Below, in pieces: positions 26,740 to 36,595 of a stretch of 64,000 nt of DNA. A program made the position numbers and the translations under genes. Origin of the DNA: Nostoc sp. CENA543 (GTDB lineage: Bacteria; Cyanobacteriota; Cyanobacteriia; Cyanobacteriales; Nostocaceae); assembly GCF_002896875.1 (NCBI RefSeq), contig NZ_CP023278.1, positions 2,046,001-2,110,000 of the forward strand. The letters are read 5' to 3'. Within the stretch, counting starts at the first letter, position 1, and every line of letters starts with the position of its first letter. The notes beneath the pieces are model-generated. The model searched no databases. It was given only the letters and a program-made list of their open reading frames with translations, and was not told the origin of the DNA.

Positions 26740-27231
26740 GTGCTGTTAGTTCATCTGACTTCAACAAACAATCGTAATTCAGTCTTACGTTCTGGGATCA
26801 AGCCGCAATTTCATCGACAGGAATATCCCAAAGGTGTATTTGCTATGCCGGTAATTCCTGATTTCTACATTTCTCATCAATGGTTAAGGGAACTCAAGCG
26901 TTCTGGACAACGGAATATTTGTGGTGTTTATTTTCGCATTCCTGATGAGCAGGAAGTCTATGTCGGACACTATAATCGTCAGCACTTACATATAACCGTT
27001 GCAGAAGCAGCCGGAATTATCATGCAGGCGAAGAATCCCCAAGGGTATGAAGTCTTCATTCCCCGTAAAATCGCTGCTAATGAGATTAAGCATATTAAAG
27101 CTTTACCGCAAGTCTTAGGCTGGCGATATTATCCAGAAGCGCATGGAAAGAAACCCTGTGGATGTCCCGTCTGTTTATTGAGGGGGGAAATCAAATCGCG
27201 GAAAATTCGCCAAGCTTGGGAAGAAGGATAG
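26740..27231 (+). CDS. Conserved hypothetical protein with C-terminal CPVC motif
   Basis: 163 aa from a GTG start (no in-frame ATG before residue 36). The N-terminus HLTSTNNRNSVLRSGIKP resembles the opening of ADP-ribosyl-transferase-fold proteins such as KptA/DarT. GVFAMPVIP, VGHYNRQHLHITVAEAAGI, EVFIPRKIAANEI and a final CGCPVC metal-site-like motif follow. I could not assign a family; an ART-like fold is a guess from the first 20 residues. It is isolated, with repeats on both sides. Confidence 0.6.
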   Translation: MLLVHLTSTNNRNSVLRSGIKPQFHRQEYPKGVFAMPVIPDFYISHQWLRELKRSGQRNICGVYFRIPDEQEVYVGHYNRQHLHITVAEAAGIIMQAKNPQGYEVFIPRKIAANEIKHIKALPQVLGWRYYPEAHGKKPCGCPVCLLRGEIKSRKIRQAWEEG

Positions 27232-27234
27232 TTA

Positions 27235-27290
27235 TTAGTCATTAGTCATTAGTCATTAGTCATTAGTCATTAGTCATTAGTCATTAGTCA
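27235..27290. repeat. Perfect TTAGTCA heptamer array, eight copies
   Basis: Eight exact tandem TTAGTCA copies directly after the stop of the 26740 gene. STRR type; no spacers, so not CRISPR. Confidence 0.95.
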
Positions 27291-27494
27291 GTGGTTATTA
27301 GGGGCGGGTTCTGTGAGAGATTTACGTTGTTAAAAAGATATTTTGGTTAAGAGACTTCTAGAAAATAAATTATCCAATTTCCGAGAGAGAAGATTTTGAT
27401 TTTTCCCCCTGCCCCCTGCTCACCACAGCGACTGTATATTTTTTTAGTTGAAAGTCCCTAAGCCTGCCTGTACATTAGTCAATAGTCTCCCTTG

Positions 27495-28112
27495 TCATTG
27501 TTGAGTGGGTTGTGGGAAAAGTTTCTCGATCAATTGTAAATGCGCTTCTATTAAGGGCATATTTTTAACTGCGAAAGCTTTCAAATCTTGATCTTCACCT
27601 AGTTGCAGCAGACGACTACTAAAGATTAAATTTTCCATGTGAGTATTAATACCAGCTTCATTAATGTACGCCTGATCAAAATTTTCGCCGGATAATTTGG
27701 ATAACTGCTCAATTAAGGCTTGATATTTAACTCCTACATTGCTAGGTGGAGTGATTCCTTTTTGAGTGAGTAATTGCATTAATTCTTGATTTGCAGGTGT
27801 ATGGTCTTTGATCATTTGCTGGGCATACTCTTTCACATTATTATTCTGAGACTTCTGTAATGCTAATTTAGCCATTTCAATTTCTGCCATTCCAGCTTGA
27901 GCCGCTTCTGTGGCGTACCATCTATCAAGTTGAGTTAGTTGGCTAGTTGCAGAAACAGGATTTTGGCTGATATTGGTAGCGGTTGCTTGGGGGTTGATTT
28001 GTAGATTACCAGTGATGGCGATCGCCGCACTTAATCCTATAATGCTAATCAGATTGGTCGTTCTTTGTAAAAATCGCATTTTCTTAATTAGTTTGAAAAG
28101 AAATTTAGACAT
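27495..28112 (-). CDS. DUF4142 domain-containing protein
   Basis: 205 aa from ATG 28112 (MSKFLFKLIKKMRFLQ). A signal sequence (LISIIGLSAAIAITG) is followed by a ferritin-like four-helix DUF4142 domain: DRWYATEAAQAGMAEIEMAKLA, NNNVKEYAQQMIKDHTPANQEL, then GENFDQAYINEAGINTHMENLI. Family members are exported or periplasmic and of unknown function, often stress induced. It is transcribed alone. Confidence 0.85.
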   Translation of the reverse strand: MSKFLFKLIKKMRFLQRTTNLISIIGLSAAIAITGNLQINPQATATNISQNPVSATSQLTQLDRWYATEAAQAGMAEIEMAKLALQKSQNNNVKEYAQQMIKDHTPANQELMQLLTQKGITPPSNVGVKYQALIEQLSKLSGENFDQAYINEAGINTHMENLIFSSRLLQLGEDQDLKAFAVKNMPLIEAHLQLIEKLFPQPTQQ

Positions 28113-28401
28113 AATTACCAACTTGTTGCCAAAATTTCAATATGAGTCAATGACTCTTGTCCAACACTTTTATTTAGTAAGTTAATTATCTTGAATAGCT
28201 CTAACCTCTATCAAATGAAATGAATTAATAGTTACGATCAACTATAAAAAGTCATGTATTTTAAACTGCTAACATAGTTAACATTATTTCACCAACGAGC
28301 AGAGCTATAGATTAAATTAATCTAACTCTCAGGGATGATGTAGGCAGCAACTATTTTTTAAATAAATAGCAGTATTCTCATCATAAATTTCCTGTCAATA
28401 T

Positions 28402-28617
28402 ATGAAAGCTAGAGATAAATCAACAATAGGAAAAGCAGCATCCTTGCAGACAAGAAATACATCTAAGCAAGCTGTAAATACTCCTGATATTCCAGGACAG
28501 AGCCAAAAAATATCTACAAATGATAGTTTCGCTATCTTGCTACGCGGTTTGTTGATTTTAGGGTTGTTAGCTATTTTGTTTGTGGCTGCTATTTACTACG
28601 GCATTATCAATCCTTAA
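28402..28617 (+). CDS. Small single-span membrane protein, PsaX-like tail
   Basis: 71 aa. The first 45 residues are polar and basic. Residues 46-71 form one transmembrane helix (LLRGLLILGLLAILFVAAIYYGIINP) whose end resembles the PsaX transmembrane helix (FLVAAYYFGI-type). It lies 358 bp upstream of a divergent psaB on the same strand. A link with photosystem I is inference; it could equally be an unrelated small membrane protein. Confidence 0.6.
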   Translation: MKARDKSTIGKAASLQTRNTSKQAVNTPDIPGQSQKISTNDSFAILLRGLLILGLLAILFVAAIYYGIINP

Positions 28618-28975
28618 AATCAGGCATCAATTGCCTTAAAGACATTCTTTTTTGGGAAAAATACCTATCATTTCTAAAATTTAGCGAAATATGATGTGCA
28701 ACCATAAAGTTGACAAAAAAATATTGATTTTTAGATTTAAGCTCCGGTACAAAATTATTTAATAGTAATCTCTTCCTCTGGTGTGATGGAAGTAGTAGTG
28801 GATTTTTTTAATACTCCTATCAAGACTAATTACATCACATTGCCTAGAAAATATAGGTCTTAAATTAGCCTGATGTATCTCCGTAAATACCAAGTTTGCT
28901 ATCAAAATTGCCGAAAATTACTAGCACATTCACAATAGCAACTTGGTTTAGTACAGAAGGATGTGATCAACATAC
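28618..28975. other. psaB upstream region
   Basis: No ORF is supported. It presumably holds the psaB promoter and a long 5' leader. TTGACA is present at 28710-28715, but I do not see a clear partner -10 at ideal spacing. No high-light regulatory (HLR1) pair was recognised. Confidence 0.4.
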
Positions 28976-31204
28976 ATGGCAGTAAAATATCCTAAATTTA
29001 GCCAGGATCTGGCTCAAGATCCAACGACGCGGCGTATTTGGTACGCAATGGCTCAAGGTAACGACTTTGAAAGCCATGATGGGATGACAGAGGAAAATTT
29101 ATATCAAAAAATCTTCGCTACTCACTTTGGTCATGTAGCGATTATTTTCCTCTGGGCTTCGAGTTTATTGTTTCACGTAGCTTGGCAAGGTAACTTTGAA
29201 CGCTGGATTCAAGACCCCTTACATATCCGTCCCATCGCCCATGCGATTTGGGACCCGCACTTTGGTAAACCAGCTGTAGAAGCTTTTAGCCAAGGCGGTG
29301 CTAACTATCCAGTGAACATTGCTTACTCTGGTGTTTATCATTGGTGGTACACCATTGGGATGCGAACCAATAATGATTTATACATTGGTTCGGTGTTCCT
29401 ATTGTTATTGGCGGCGTTATTTCTCTTTGCTGGTTGGTTGCATTTACAACCCAACTTCCGCCCTAGTTTGACTTGGTTTAAAAGTGCTGAACCTCGGTTA
29501 AATCACCATTTGGCGGGTTTATTTGGTGTCAGTTCTTTGGCTTGGGCTGGTCACTTAATTCATGTCGCCATTCCTGAATCCCGTGGGGTTCATGTGGGGT
29601 GGAATAACTTCTTAACAACCTTACCTCACCCAGCCGGCTTAACACCGTTCTGGACTGGTAATTGGGGTGTGTATGCTCAAAATGCTGATACAGCAGGACA
29701 TATCTTCGGTACGTCTCAAGGTGCGGGAACAGCGATTTTGACGTTTTTGGGTGGCTTTCATCCCCAAACACAATCTCTGTGGTTGACTGATATGGCACAT
29801 CACCATTTAGCGATCGCAGTTATTTTCATTATCGCCGGTCATATGTACCGCACTAACTTCGGTATCGGTCACAGCATCAAAGAAATGCTCAATGCGAGAA
29901 ATTTCTTTGGTATCCGCACTGAAGGCCAATTTAACCTCCCCCACCAAGGACTTTACGACACCTACAATAACTCTCTGCACTTCCAGTTAAGTATTCACTT
30001 AGCAGCTTTGGGAACAGCCGCTTCCTTGGTAGCCCAGCATATGTACTCCCTACCGCCTTACGCTTTTATGGCGAAGGACTACACCACCCAAGCGGCGTTA
30101 TATACCCACCATCAATATATTGCTGGTTTCTTGATGATTGGGGCTTTTGCCCACGCCGGAATATTTTGGGTGCGGGACTACGACCCCGACCAAAACAAAG
30201 GTAACGTGTTAGACCGCGTCCTCCAACACAAAGAAGCGATTATCTCTCACTTAAGTTGGGTGTCGTTATTCCTGGGTTTCCATACACTGGGGTTATACGT
30301 TCACAACGACGTGGTAGTTGCCTTCGGGACACCAGAAAAGCAGATTTTAATTGAGCCGGTATTTGCTCAATTTATCCAAGCTGCCCACGGTAAATTACTG
30401 TATGGCATGGATGCACTATTATCCAATCCTGATAGTATTGCCTTTACAGCCTATCCCAATCATGGCAATGTCTGGCTACCAGGGTGGTTAGATGCAATTA
30501 ACTCTGGGACTAACTCCCTATTCTTAACTATTGGCCCTGGAGATTTCTTAGTTCACCATGCGATCGCACTTGGTCTACATACCACTACACTAATCTGTGT
30601 GAAAGGTGCATTAGATGCCCGTGGTAGTAAACTCATGCCCGATAAAAAAGACTTCGGCTTCACTTTCCCCTGTGATGGCCCTGGTCGTGGCGGTACTTGT
30701 CAAACCTCCTCTTGGGAGCAAACCTTCTACCTCGCCTTTTTCTGGATGTTGAACCTTTTAGGCTGGGTGACATTTTACTGGCATTGGAAGCATTTAGGTA
30801 TTTGGCAAGGTAACGTTGCCCAATTTAATGAAAACTCTACCTACCTCATGGGTTGGTTTAGAGATTATCTCTGGGCGAACTCTGCACAGTTAATTAATGG
30901 CTATAACCCTTACGGTACAAGTAATTTATCTGTGTGGGCGTGGATGTTCCTCTTCGGACATCTAGTTTGGGCGACCGGTTTCATGTTCTTAATTAGCTGG
31001 CGTGGTTACTGGCAAGAACTAATTGAAACCCTAGTTTGGGCGCACGAACGCACACCATTAGCCAACTTAGTCCGTTGGAAAGATAAGCCTGTAGCTTTAT
31101 CTATTGTCCAAGGTTGGTTAGTTGGTTTGGCACATTTTACCGTCGGTTATGTCTTGACCTATGCGGCATTCCTCATAGCTTCAACCGCCGGTAAATTCGG
31201 ATAA
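28976..31204 (+). CDS. psaB: Photosystem I P700 chlorophyll a apoprotein A2, divergent solitary copy
   Basis: 742 aa, full length with the eleven-helix PSI core pattern. PsaB forms half of the P700/FX reaction centre. The FX iron-sulfur ligands are kept (Cys566 and Cys575 in [10 protein letters not shown]), as is the P700 axial histidine (His662 in FGHLVWATG). It differs from the usual PsaB after the FX loop: [11 protein letters not shown] where DISAWDxFYL is standard, and [17 protein letters not shown] where LGWHLACLG-type sequence is usual. No psaA lies upstream, whereas the main psaA-psaB form an operon. This therefore looks like the extra psaB (psaB2 type) known in Nostoc/Anabaena genomes. 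Confidence 0.93.
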   Translation: MAVKYPKFSQDLAQDPTTRRIWYAMAQGNDFESHDGMTEENLYQKIFATHFGHVAIIFLWASSLLFHVAWQGNFERWIQDPLHIRPIAHAIWDPHFGKPAVEAFSQGGANYPVNIAYSGVYHWWYTIGMRTNNDLYIGSVFLLLLAALFLFAGWLHLQPNFRPSLTWFKSAEPRLNHHLAGLFGVSSLAWAGHLIHVAIPESRGVHVGWNNFLTTLPHPAGLTPFWTGNWGVYAQNADTAGHIFGTSQGAGTAILTFLGGFHPQTQSLWLTDMAHHHLAIAVIFIIAGHMYRTNFGIGHSIKEMLNARNFFGIRTEGQFNLPHQGLYDTYNNSLHFQLSIHLAALGTAASLVAQHMYSLPPYAFMAKDYTTQAALYTHHQYIAGFLMIGAFAHAGIFWVRDYDPDQNKGNVLDRVLQHKEAIISHLSWVSLFLGFHTLGLYVHNDVVVAFGTPEKQILIEPVFAQFIQAAHGKLLYGMDALLSNPDSIAFTAYPNHGNVWLPGWLDAINSGTNSLFLTIGPGDFLVHHAIALGLHTTTLICVKGALDARGSKLMPDKKDFGFTFPCDGPGRGGTCQTSSWEQTFYLAFFWMLNLLGWVTFYWHWKHLGIWQGNVAQFNENSTYLMGWFRDYLWANSAQLINGYNPYGTSNLSVWAWMFLFGHLVWATGFMFLISWRGYWQELIETLVWAHERTPLANLVRWKDKPVALSIVQGWLVGLAHFTVGYVLTYAAFLIASTAGKFG

Positions 31205-31603
31205 AACCAATTCGCAATTCGCAATTCGCAATTCGCAATGGACTAACGTCCCGCTTCTCTACGAGACGCTACCGCGTAGCTTGCTTCCCCGGAGGGGTAC
31301 GCTAACGCAATTAATTCAGCTACACACCAAGGGTGTTAGCGGAACGTTGCGAAGTACGGTTTTAAACCTAACTGTTTGTTTCCAAGAAAGTTTCAAATTT
31401 CCTCTGATTATTTGCCATCATCCCCCTTTATTGCTATCAAAGGGGGATTTTATTTGGGCATTGTTCCCCTGCCCCCTGCCCCCTGCCCCCCTAGGGCTAA
31501 TTCATTGACCAAAGCACTTCGATTTCTCTGCCATGATTTAAATCAGCTTTTTTCTCTTTTGACAATGAATTAGCCCTACTGCCTCCCCTGCTTTCCCCAT
31601 TCC
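31205..31603. other. Repeat-filled gap after psaB
   Basis: No gene is supported. It contains CGCAATT tandem heptamers (31208-31238), a GC-rich palindromic repeat (TCTACGAGACGCTACCGCGT, about 31258-31310), a C-rich tract (31467-31490) and a MITE-like element (31492-31578). Short ORFs over 31281-31573 are artefacts of these repeats. Confidence 0.75.
31492..31578. mobile_element. MITE-like element, 87 bp
   Basis: Perfect 16-bp terminal inverted repeats: TAGGGCTAATTCATTG at 31492-31507 and CAATGAATTAGCCCTA at 31563-31578. Ends in TA on both sides, as expected for TA-targeting IS630/Tc1-type elements. It has no coding capacity. Confidence 0.75.
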
Positions 31604-33595
31604 CTAATTCCGAGAACGCACCCTTTCCGGGCTACCAGTGGGAATGGATGCAATTAATTTTTGTGTATATGCTTCCTTGGGTTCGCGGTAGATGCTTTCG
31701 GCTGTGCCTTGTTCGACAATTTTGCCACGATTCATCACTAAAATGCGATCGCTCATAAATTTGACGACGCTTAAATCATGGGAAATAAAAATATAAGTGA
31801 GTTGAAATTCAGCTTGCAATTCTTTGAGGAGGTTCAATACTTGCGCTTGTACGGACACATCCAAGGCTGATACTGATTCATCACAAATAATAAATTTTGG
31901 ATTTAACGCTAAAGCACGGGCAATACAAATTCTTTGGCGTTGTCCACCGGAAAATTGATGTGGATAACGGTTCATGGCATCTGCACTTAAACCGACTCTT
32001 TCTAACAGGTAAGCTGTGCGTTCACGCCGTTCTTCGCGATTTTTACCAATGGAATGAATAACTAACGGTTCAGCGATCGCATCCCCTACTTTGATTCTAG
32101 GGTCAAGTGCGCTAAAAGGATTTTGAAAAATAATTTGCATTTCCCGCCGTAAATTAGGCATTTTATGACCCTTGAGGATTTTGCGGCGGCGCAGTGCTAG
32201 TTTGACATCTAAATCTAAGGAAATTTCATCCCGTGACCGCAACCAGTTTTTGGGAGAAATTGATATAGAAGGTGCAAAACCAAAAGCATCGATTTTTTCT
32301 GTGATTTCTTGGCCATCAAAGATAATTTGACCGCTTGTTGGTTCAATTAATAATAATAAACTTCTGCCTAGAGTCGTCTTTCCACAACCAGATTCTCCCA
32401 CTAGACCTAGAGTTTCTCCTGGCTTGACATCAAAAGAAACACCATCAACAGCCATGTGATAGCGTTTTGTCCCTCCCAATATCCCTTTAATGGGAAAAGC
32501 TACTTTCAAATCACGCACTTGCAGCAGGGGTGGTTGTGTTTCTAGTTGAATTAATCTTTGGCTAATTTCATGACCATTCACTTCTGGCGGTGCAACAGGT
32601 TCTTTCTCTTGAATCAATAATTGTCCTGTAGGCGTTTCCTCCACAGTCATATAATCTGAGACTGTGAGTAACCTTTGGGGACGACGGTTCAGGGTGGGAC
32701 GACAAGCAACTAAACCTTTAGTGTAGGGATGCTGGGGATGATGGAAAATTTGCTCCGATGCGCCGTATTCTACAACTTTACCTTTGTACATCACCGCCAC
32801 TTCATCGGCGATTTCTGAAATTAAACCTAAATCATGGGTGATGAAAATCAACGCCATCTCACGAGTTTGCTGCAATTCTCTTAGCAGGTCGATAATTGTG
32901 GCTTGAACGGTAACATCTAAGGCTGTGGTTGGTTCATCTGCAATGAGTAACAAGGGGTTGCAAGAAATCGCCATTGCAATCATCACCCGTTGCAATTGTC
33001 CCCCAGAAAGTTGGTGAGGGTAGCGTTCTAGCATAGAGTCCTTATGCTGTTTCACCATCTGCACCACCTGATATTCATCAACGGAGGCGTGGGGGTGAAT
33101 TTCTCGCCAAGTATCGAGGTATTGTTGTTTTAGCTGCTCATCACTAGGTAAAAGTTTAACCTCTTGCAGACCTGCGATCGCTAATTTTTGTGCTTCTTCG
33201 GCGGTGACATTTTGATGACGTTGAATGGCTTCTTGGAGTTGAAACCCAATTGTATACACCGGATTTAGGGAACTCATCGGTTCTTGGAAAATCATCGCGA
33301 TGTCCCCACCTCGGTATAGTTGCATTTCCTGGGGTGGTAACTCTACTAAATTGATGGGATTAGCATCCGCCTGTTGACGAAACCAAATTTCTCCGCCGCT
33401 AATTCTACCGGGATACTGCAATAAACCCATCACCGCTAGGGATGTAACTGATTTGCCGCTACCTGATTCTCCTACAATTCCTAGAGTCTCACCGCGTTTG
33501 AGTGTGAACGAAATCCCATCTACGGCTTTGATAGTATCCCCATCACCGGAGAATTCTACTTGGAGATTGCGAACTTCTAGGACAGTTTCTCTCAT
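31604..33595 (-). CDS. Fused dipeptide/oligopeptide ABC transporter ATPase (DppD-DppF type)
   Basis: 663 aa with two full ABC ATPase domains in one chain. Domain 1 (about 1-340) has Walker [10 protein letters not shown], signature LSGGQLQRV and Walker [15 protein letters not shown]. Domain 2 (about 360-655) has [18 protein letters not shown] and [14 protein letters not shown]. Each is followed by the oligopeptide-transport C-terminal extension ([17 protein letters not shown] and [17 protein letters not shown]). It would energise a peptide importer; permease and binding-protein genes are not in this window. Confidence 0.9.
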   Translation of the reverse strand: MRETVLEVRNLQVEFSGDGDTIKAVDGISFTLKRGETLGIVGESGSGKSVTSLAVMGLLQYPGRISGGEIWFRQQADANPINLVELPPQEMQLYRGGDIAMIFQEPMSSLNPVYTIGFQLQEAIQRHQNVTAEEAQKLAIAGLQEVKLLPSDEQLKQQYLDTWREIHPHASVDEYQVVQMVKQHKDSMLERYPHQLSGGQLQRVMIAMAISCNPLLLIADEPTTALDVTVQATIIDLLRELQQTREMALIFITHDLGLISEIADEVAVMYKGKVVEYGASEQIFHHPQHPYTKGLVACRPTLNRRPQRLLTVSDYMTVEETPTGQLLIQEKEPVAPPEVNGHEISQRLIQLETQPPLLQVRDLKVAFPIKGILGGTKRYHMAVDGVSFDVKPGETLGLVGESGCGKTTLGRSLLLLIEPTSGQIIFDGQEITEKIDAFGFAPSISISPKNWLRSRDEISLDLDVKLALRRRKILKGHKMPNLRREMQIIFQNPFSALDPRIKVGDAIAEPLVIHSIGKNREERRERTAYLLERVGLSADAMNRYPHQFSGGQRQRICIARALALNPKFIICDESVSALDVSVQAQVLNLLKELQAEFQLTYIFISHDLSVVKFMSDRILVMNRGKIVEQGTAESIYREPKEAYTQKLIASIPTGSPERVRSRN

Positions 33596-34001
33596 AGGAG
33601 TATTGGTATGACTATTGAGTAAAAATTATTTGGATTGTAGCAGTAGTTTTGCATTTAAGTAGCTGTCCTGAACTGCATACACAAGAAAACATGAAAAAGT
33701 CTTTCCCTTACACCCTTACACCCCTGTACCCCTACACCCCTTTTTCAAGATAGAACAGCGTAAATATTTGTCTTGAGATGCAGCCATAGTTAGCCCTATC
33801 TTAGCAGTAGCGATCGCATCCGTAAAAGTTCCTAGTCAGAACTTGATTTCTGATTTTCCCAATTTCCACAACCCTTGGGAGTTTAAGCATTATTACTGAA
33901 GTTATCTTCATATTAAATACATAAAATGATACTGAGTTAGATACTTATACAAGTATGTATATGTCTAAAAATCTTGATAAATTTTATTGGGTATAAATTT
34001 A
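33596..34001. other. Gap upstream of the secreted-protein cluster
   Basis: No gene is supported. About 33700-33745 holds CCCTTACACCCTTACACCCC-type tandem repeats. The AT-rich stretch 33890-34001 precedes the first secreted-protein gene and probably carries the cluster promoter. Confidence 0.5.
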
Positions 34002-34604
34002 ATGAAGGGTTATCCATTAATCATAAATGTAGTAGTTTTAGTAGTTTTATCAACCTATTTTTCACCTGTTTTTGCTCAGTCTCAAAGATACCCAAATAAC
34101 ACAGAGTCCAGAGAATTAATCAGGCGTTTTCATCAAGTTCCATCCAATGTAAATGGTGATAAAAAAGACTTTCGTTCTAGCTTAGAAAAGCAAAGATTAA
34201 CTTCTTTTAGCAATTCTTGGTCAAAAGTGTTTCCATCTGTAGCACCTTTTCTGGGTACATGGAGAGGATTGGAAGAATCAATCAGCATTTTTCCATCTAC
34301 TGTTAAAAATAGTGTGTGTATTCTTTATCAAGGGGAGAATAATTCTACAAGTTTTGAAGTTGCCTCAGTATCTAATCGAAAAATAGTTACTAGTAAAGAA
34401 TTTGGTCGTGCTTATATTATTAAGCAAAAAAATCGTCTAGGTGTAATGGGTATTTATAACAATAGCCCAAATATGTCTGCATTTGAATTTCCTGTACCTT
34501 TAAAAAGATTGGAATCTTTACTTAGTGGTAGAGGACAAGACTCTAACAAGATAATTCAACAATTTAAATCATCTGGCTGTACCACATCAAAACCAAATAC
34601 CTAA
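34002..34604 (+). CDS. Secreted protein of unknown function, cluster paralogue A
   Basis: 200 aa from ATG 34002 (the TTG at 33987 is rejected). The signal peptide ends at about VFAQSQRYP. The mature part shares the cluster pattern: a helical N-terminus, SFSNSWSKVFPSVAPFLGTWRG, then SIFPSTVKNSVCILY, and a C-terminal FKSSGCTTS. The two conserved Cys (VCILY and GCTTS) may form a disulfide. It is the first gene of a run of seven. No known domain recognised. Confidence 0.75.
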   Translation: MKGYPLIINVVVLVVLSTYFSPVFAQSQRYPNNTESRELIRRFHQVPSNVNGDKKDFRSSLEKQRLTSFSNSWSKVFPSVAPFLGTWRGLEESISIFPSTVKNSVCILYQGENNSTSFEVASVSNRKIVTSKEFGRAYIIKQKNRLGVMGIYNNSPNMSAFEFPVPLKRLESLLSGRGQDSNKIIQQFKSSGCTTSKPNT

Positions 34605-34710
34605 GTTATGGCAATTTAGTTTTCAATAGTCAGGTACAAATTAGACTTGACGCAAGATATAAATCTCAGGTGCATTTCTCGTTCTCACAAATCAGAAGAT
34701 TAGAAAAATT

Positions 34711-35337
34711 ATGAAAATGCGATCGCTCTTAATTATTGGTAGCAGTTTAGTCATGTTGATGGCTAATCACTCATCAGTATTAGCTCAAATTAGACAGCCA
34801 ACTAATGCAGAACTGAGAAGATTACGCCAAGAATTTCAACAAGTGATTAAATCAGCGATAAATAATAGTGTATCTGCTTCTTATATTCAAGATAGAAGAA
34901 CTCAAAATGAAAAGAATAACAGAAAATCTTTTGTTAATGCTTGGTCAAAAGTTGAACCCAAATTAGCACCTTTTATGGGTGTATGGTCTGGATACGAAAG
35001 TAGCAAGCATATTTACCCTTCAAATATCAGAGGTCGTGTTTGTGTTATTTGGACTAGTGATGGTTCTGGCGGTATGGATACTGGTGTTTTTTCTAATGGA
35101 TTTATAAAAACTAGCCGGGGAGAAGTGCTATTTAAGGAAGGAAATTACTTAGGTTCAGCATTGCTGAAAAATGGTAAATTTATCCGCAATTATGACATTC
35201 CATTCAATTCACCCCGTCCCCTTGGATCACTAACTAAATTGCTTGAATATATGTATGACGCGCAAGCAGAGAAAATTACGGTTTCCCAACAATTTCAAGC
35301 TGCTGGCTGTACTACTTCCACAACGATAAACCGATAA
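34711..35337 (+). CDS. Secreted protein of unknown function, cluster paralogue B
   Basis: 208 aa. Signal peptide ends about SVLAQIRQP. It shares with paralogue A the core SFVNAWSKVEPKLAPFMGVWSGYESS, then IYPSNIRGRVCVIW, and the end FQAAGCTTST. Between them EGNYLGSALLKNG matches EGNYLGVGSISEG of the paralogue at 37453. It is 106 bp after gene A and 28 bp before the next gene, consistent with one transcript. Confidence 0.75.
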   Translation: MKMRSLLIIGSSLVMLMANHSSVLAQIRQPTNAELRRLRQEFQQVIKSAINNSVSASYIQDRRTQNEKNNRKSFVNAWSKVEPKLAPFMGVWSGYESSKHIYPSNIRGRVCVIWTSDGSGGMDTGVFSNGFIKTSRGEVLFKEGNYLGSALLKNGKFIRNYDIPFNSPRPLGSLTKLLEYMYDAQAEKITVSQQFQAAGCTTSTTINR

Positions 35338-35365
35338 TTTACGTGCAATATTAAAGAAAAATCGC

Positions 35366-35920
35366 ATGAGAAAAAAGTTATTACTAATAAATCTAGCTAC
35401 TTTAGGATTGTTGACATCAACAGTTAGCTATGATGTGCCGGCAATTGCGCGTACAGCTAAGATGTCTTTAGAGAAATTTCCGAATGGACGACATTTAATT
35501 TGTACGTCCCAACCACCTAAAAATGATGAAGCAATTTCCGTGACTTGTTTTCGATTTCTTAAACAAGGAAATCGTATTAAGGGATATTTTTACATCACTA
35601 GAATGTCCGATGGCAGTATTTGTATTGATGGTAAGGTGAAGAAAAATATAGTAAATGGCGAAGCTGTGTATTTTATTAAATATAGAGACGTTGCTTTGGC
35701 AGAACGAGAGAGTTCTAAATTTGAAGAGTGGGGATTTAATCCCAGACTACGGACTAGTAGAGCCAGAGCCATTTTAGATCCTAGTGGTGCAGAAAATAAC
35801 AATTTCATTCATTATCGCAGAATTATCCTAGATTTAAATGGAATGAAACCCTATAAGGAACGCAATCCTGGTATGGGGTATCAAGTAGATTGTTTTCCCT
35901 ATAGTTGGATGCGTCGTTAA
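35366..35920 (+). CDS. Secreted protein of unknown function, different family
   Basis: 184 aa. The N-terminal signal (MRKKLLLINLATLGLLTSTV) ends near AIARTAK. The mature protein has Cys pairs (LICTSQ, TCFRF, CIDGK and a terminal DCFPYSW) and reads as a small beta-rich domain (QGNRIKGYFYITRMSDGSIC). It does not share the WSK/VC core of its neighbours. It lies 28 bp after paralogue B. Confidence 0.7.
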   Translation: MRKKLLLINLATLGLLTSTVSYDVPAIARTAKMSLEKFPNGRHLICTSQPPKNDEAISVTCFRFLKQGNRIKGYFYITRMSDGSICIDGKVKKNIVNGEAVYFIKYRDVALAERESSKFEEWGFNPRLRTSRARAILDPSGAENNNFIHYRRIILDLNGMKPYKERNPGMGYQVDCFPYSWMRR

Positions 35921-35972
35921 CTTGCAAAGTTTGTTTTTGAATCAAAATTATTACTGATAGAGCAAGAAAAAT

Positions 35973-36506
35973 ATGCAATTATCTACTATTGTTTCTAGTT
36001 TAGCCGTTTTAGCTATAAATTTAAACCCATCCATAGCCAACACCGAAGCCCGATATCATGCAAGTCTGACTGCAAATGTTGCACCACAAATTCAGTCTTT
36101 AGTTAAGGAAGAAATCAACAATAAAGCAAGTAAAAAACTACCAGTAATTGGAGTAATTAAGAATCGTAATCTTACAGGATGTGGTGGAAGTTTTCAATTA
36201 GTCCAAGACTTTAATAAAAATCTTGATAAATTTATTTTTATATCTCTGGTAGATGGAAATACATTTATGAACTTTAATGGACAAGATATTAAATTAAATC
36301 TTATAAGCACAAATAAGGATAAAAAAGTAAACTTAAGAAATGAAATTTATACGGCAAATCAAATAAAAATTAGAGTTGATTATTCACTAATAGAGCCACC
36401 TAGTGAAAAAACAGGATATGAAGCATCTATTTATCACGCAAAAGTTACAATTAGTGTAGGTATGAATAGTAAGGTTTTACGATTGAAAGGATATCATGGA
36501 TGTTAA
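35973..36506 (+). CDS. Secreted protein of unknown function
   Basis: 177 aa. Signal peptide MQLSTIVSSLAVLAINLNPSIA. The mature domain has one N-terminal Cys (LTGCGGSFQL) and a terminal Cys (KGYHGC*), with a Lys/Asn-rich beta pattern (FIFISLVDGNTFMNFNGQ). No family recognised. Spacing of 52 bp to the gene before and 89 bp to the gene after. Confidence 0.65.
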   Translation: MQLSTIVSSLAVLAINLNPSIANTEARYHASLTANVAPQIQSLVKEEINNKASKKLPVIGVIKNRNLTGCGGSFQLVQDFNKNLDKFIFISLVDGNTFMNFNGQDIKLNLISTNKDKKVNLRNEIYTANQIKIRVDYSLIEPPSEKTGYEASIYHAKVTISVGMNSKVLRLKGYHGC

Positions 36507-36595
36507 TCAACCAAAAATTGATAATTGTGCATGATTCTTTTTTTAAATGAGCGATCGCCTAAAATTCTACACGAGATATTCCAAGGCATACATCA

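Noticed and set aside
29529-29798. 89-codon minus ORF
   Set aside because: Lies inside psaB on the opposite strand and has no family pattern.
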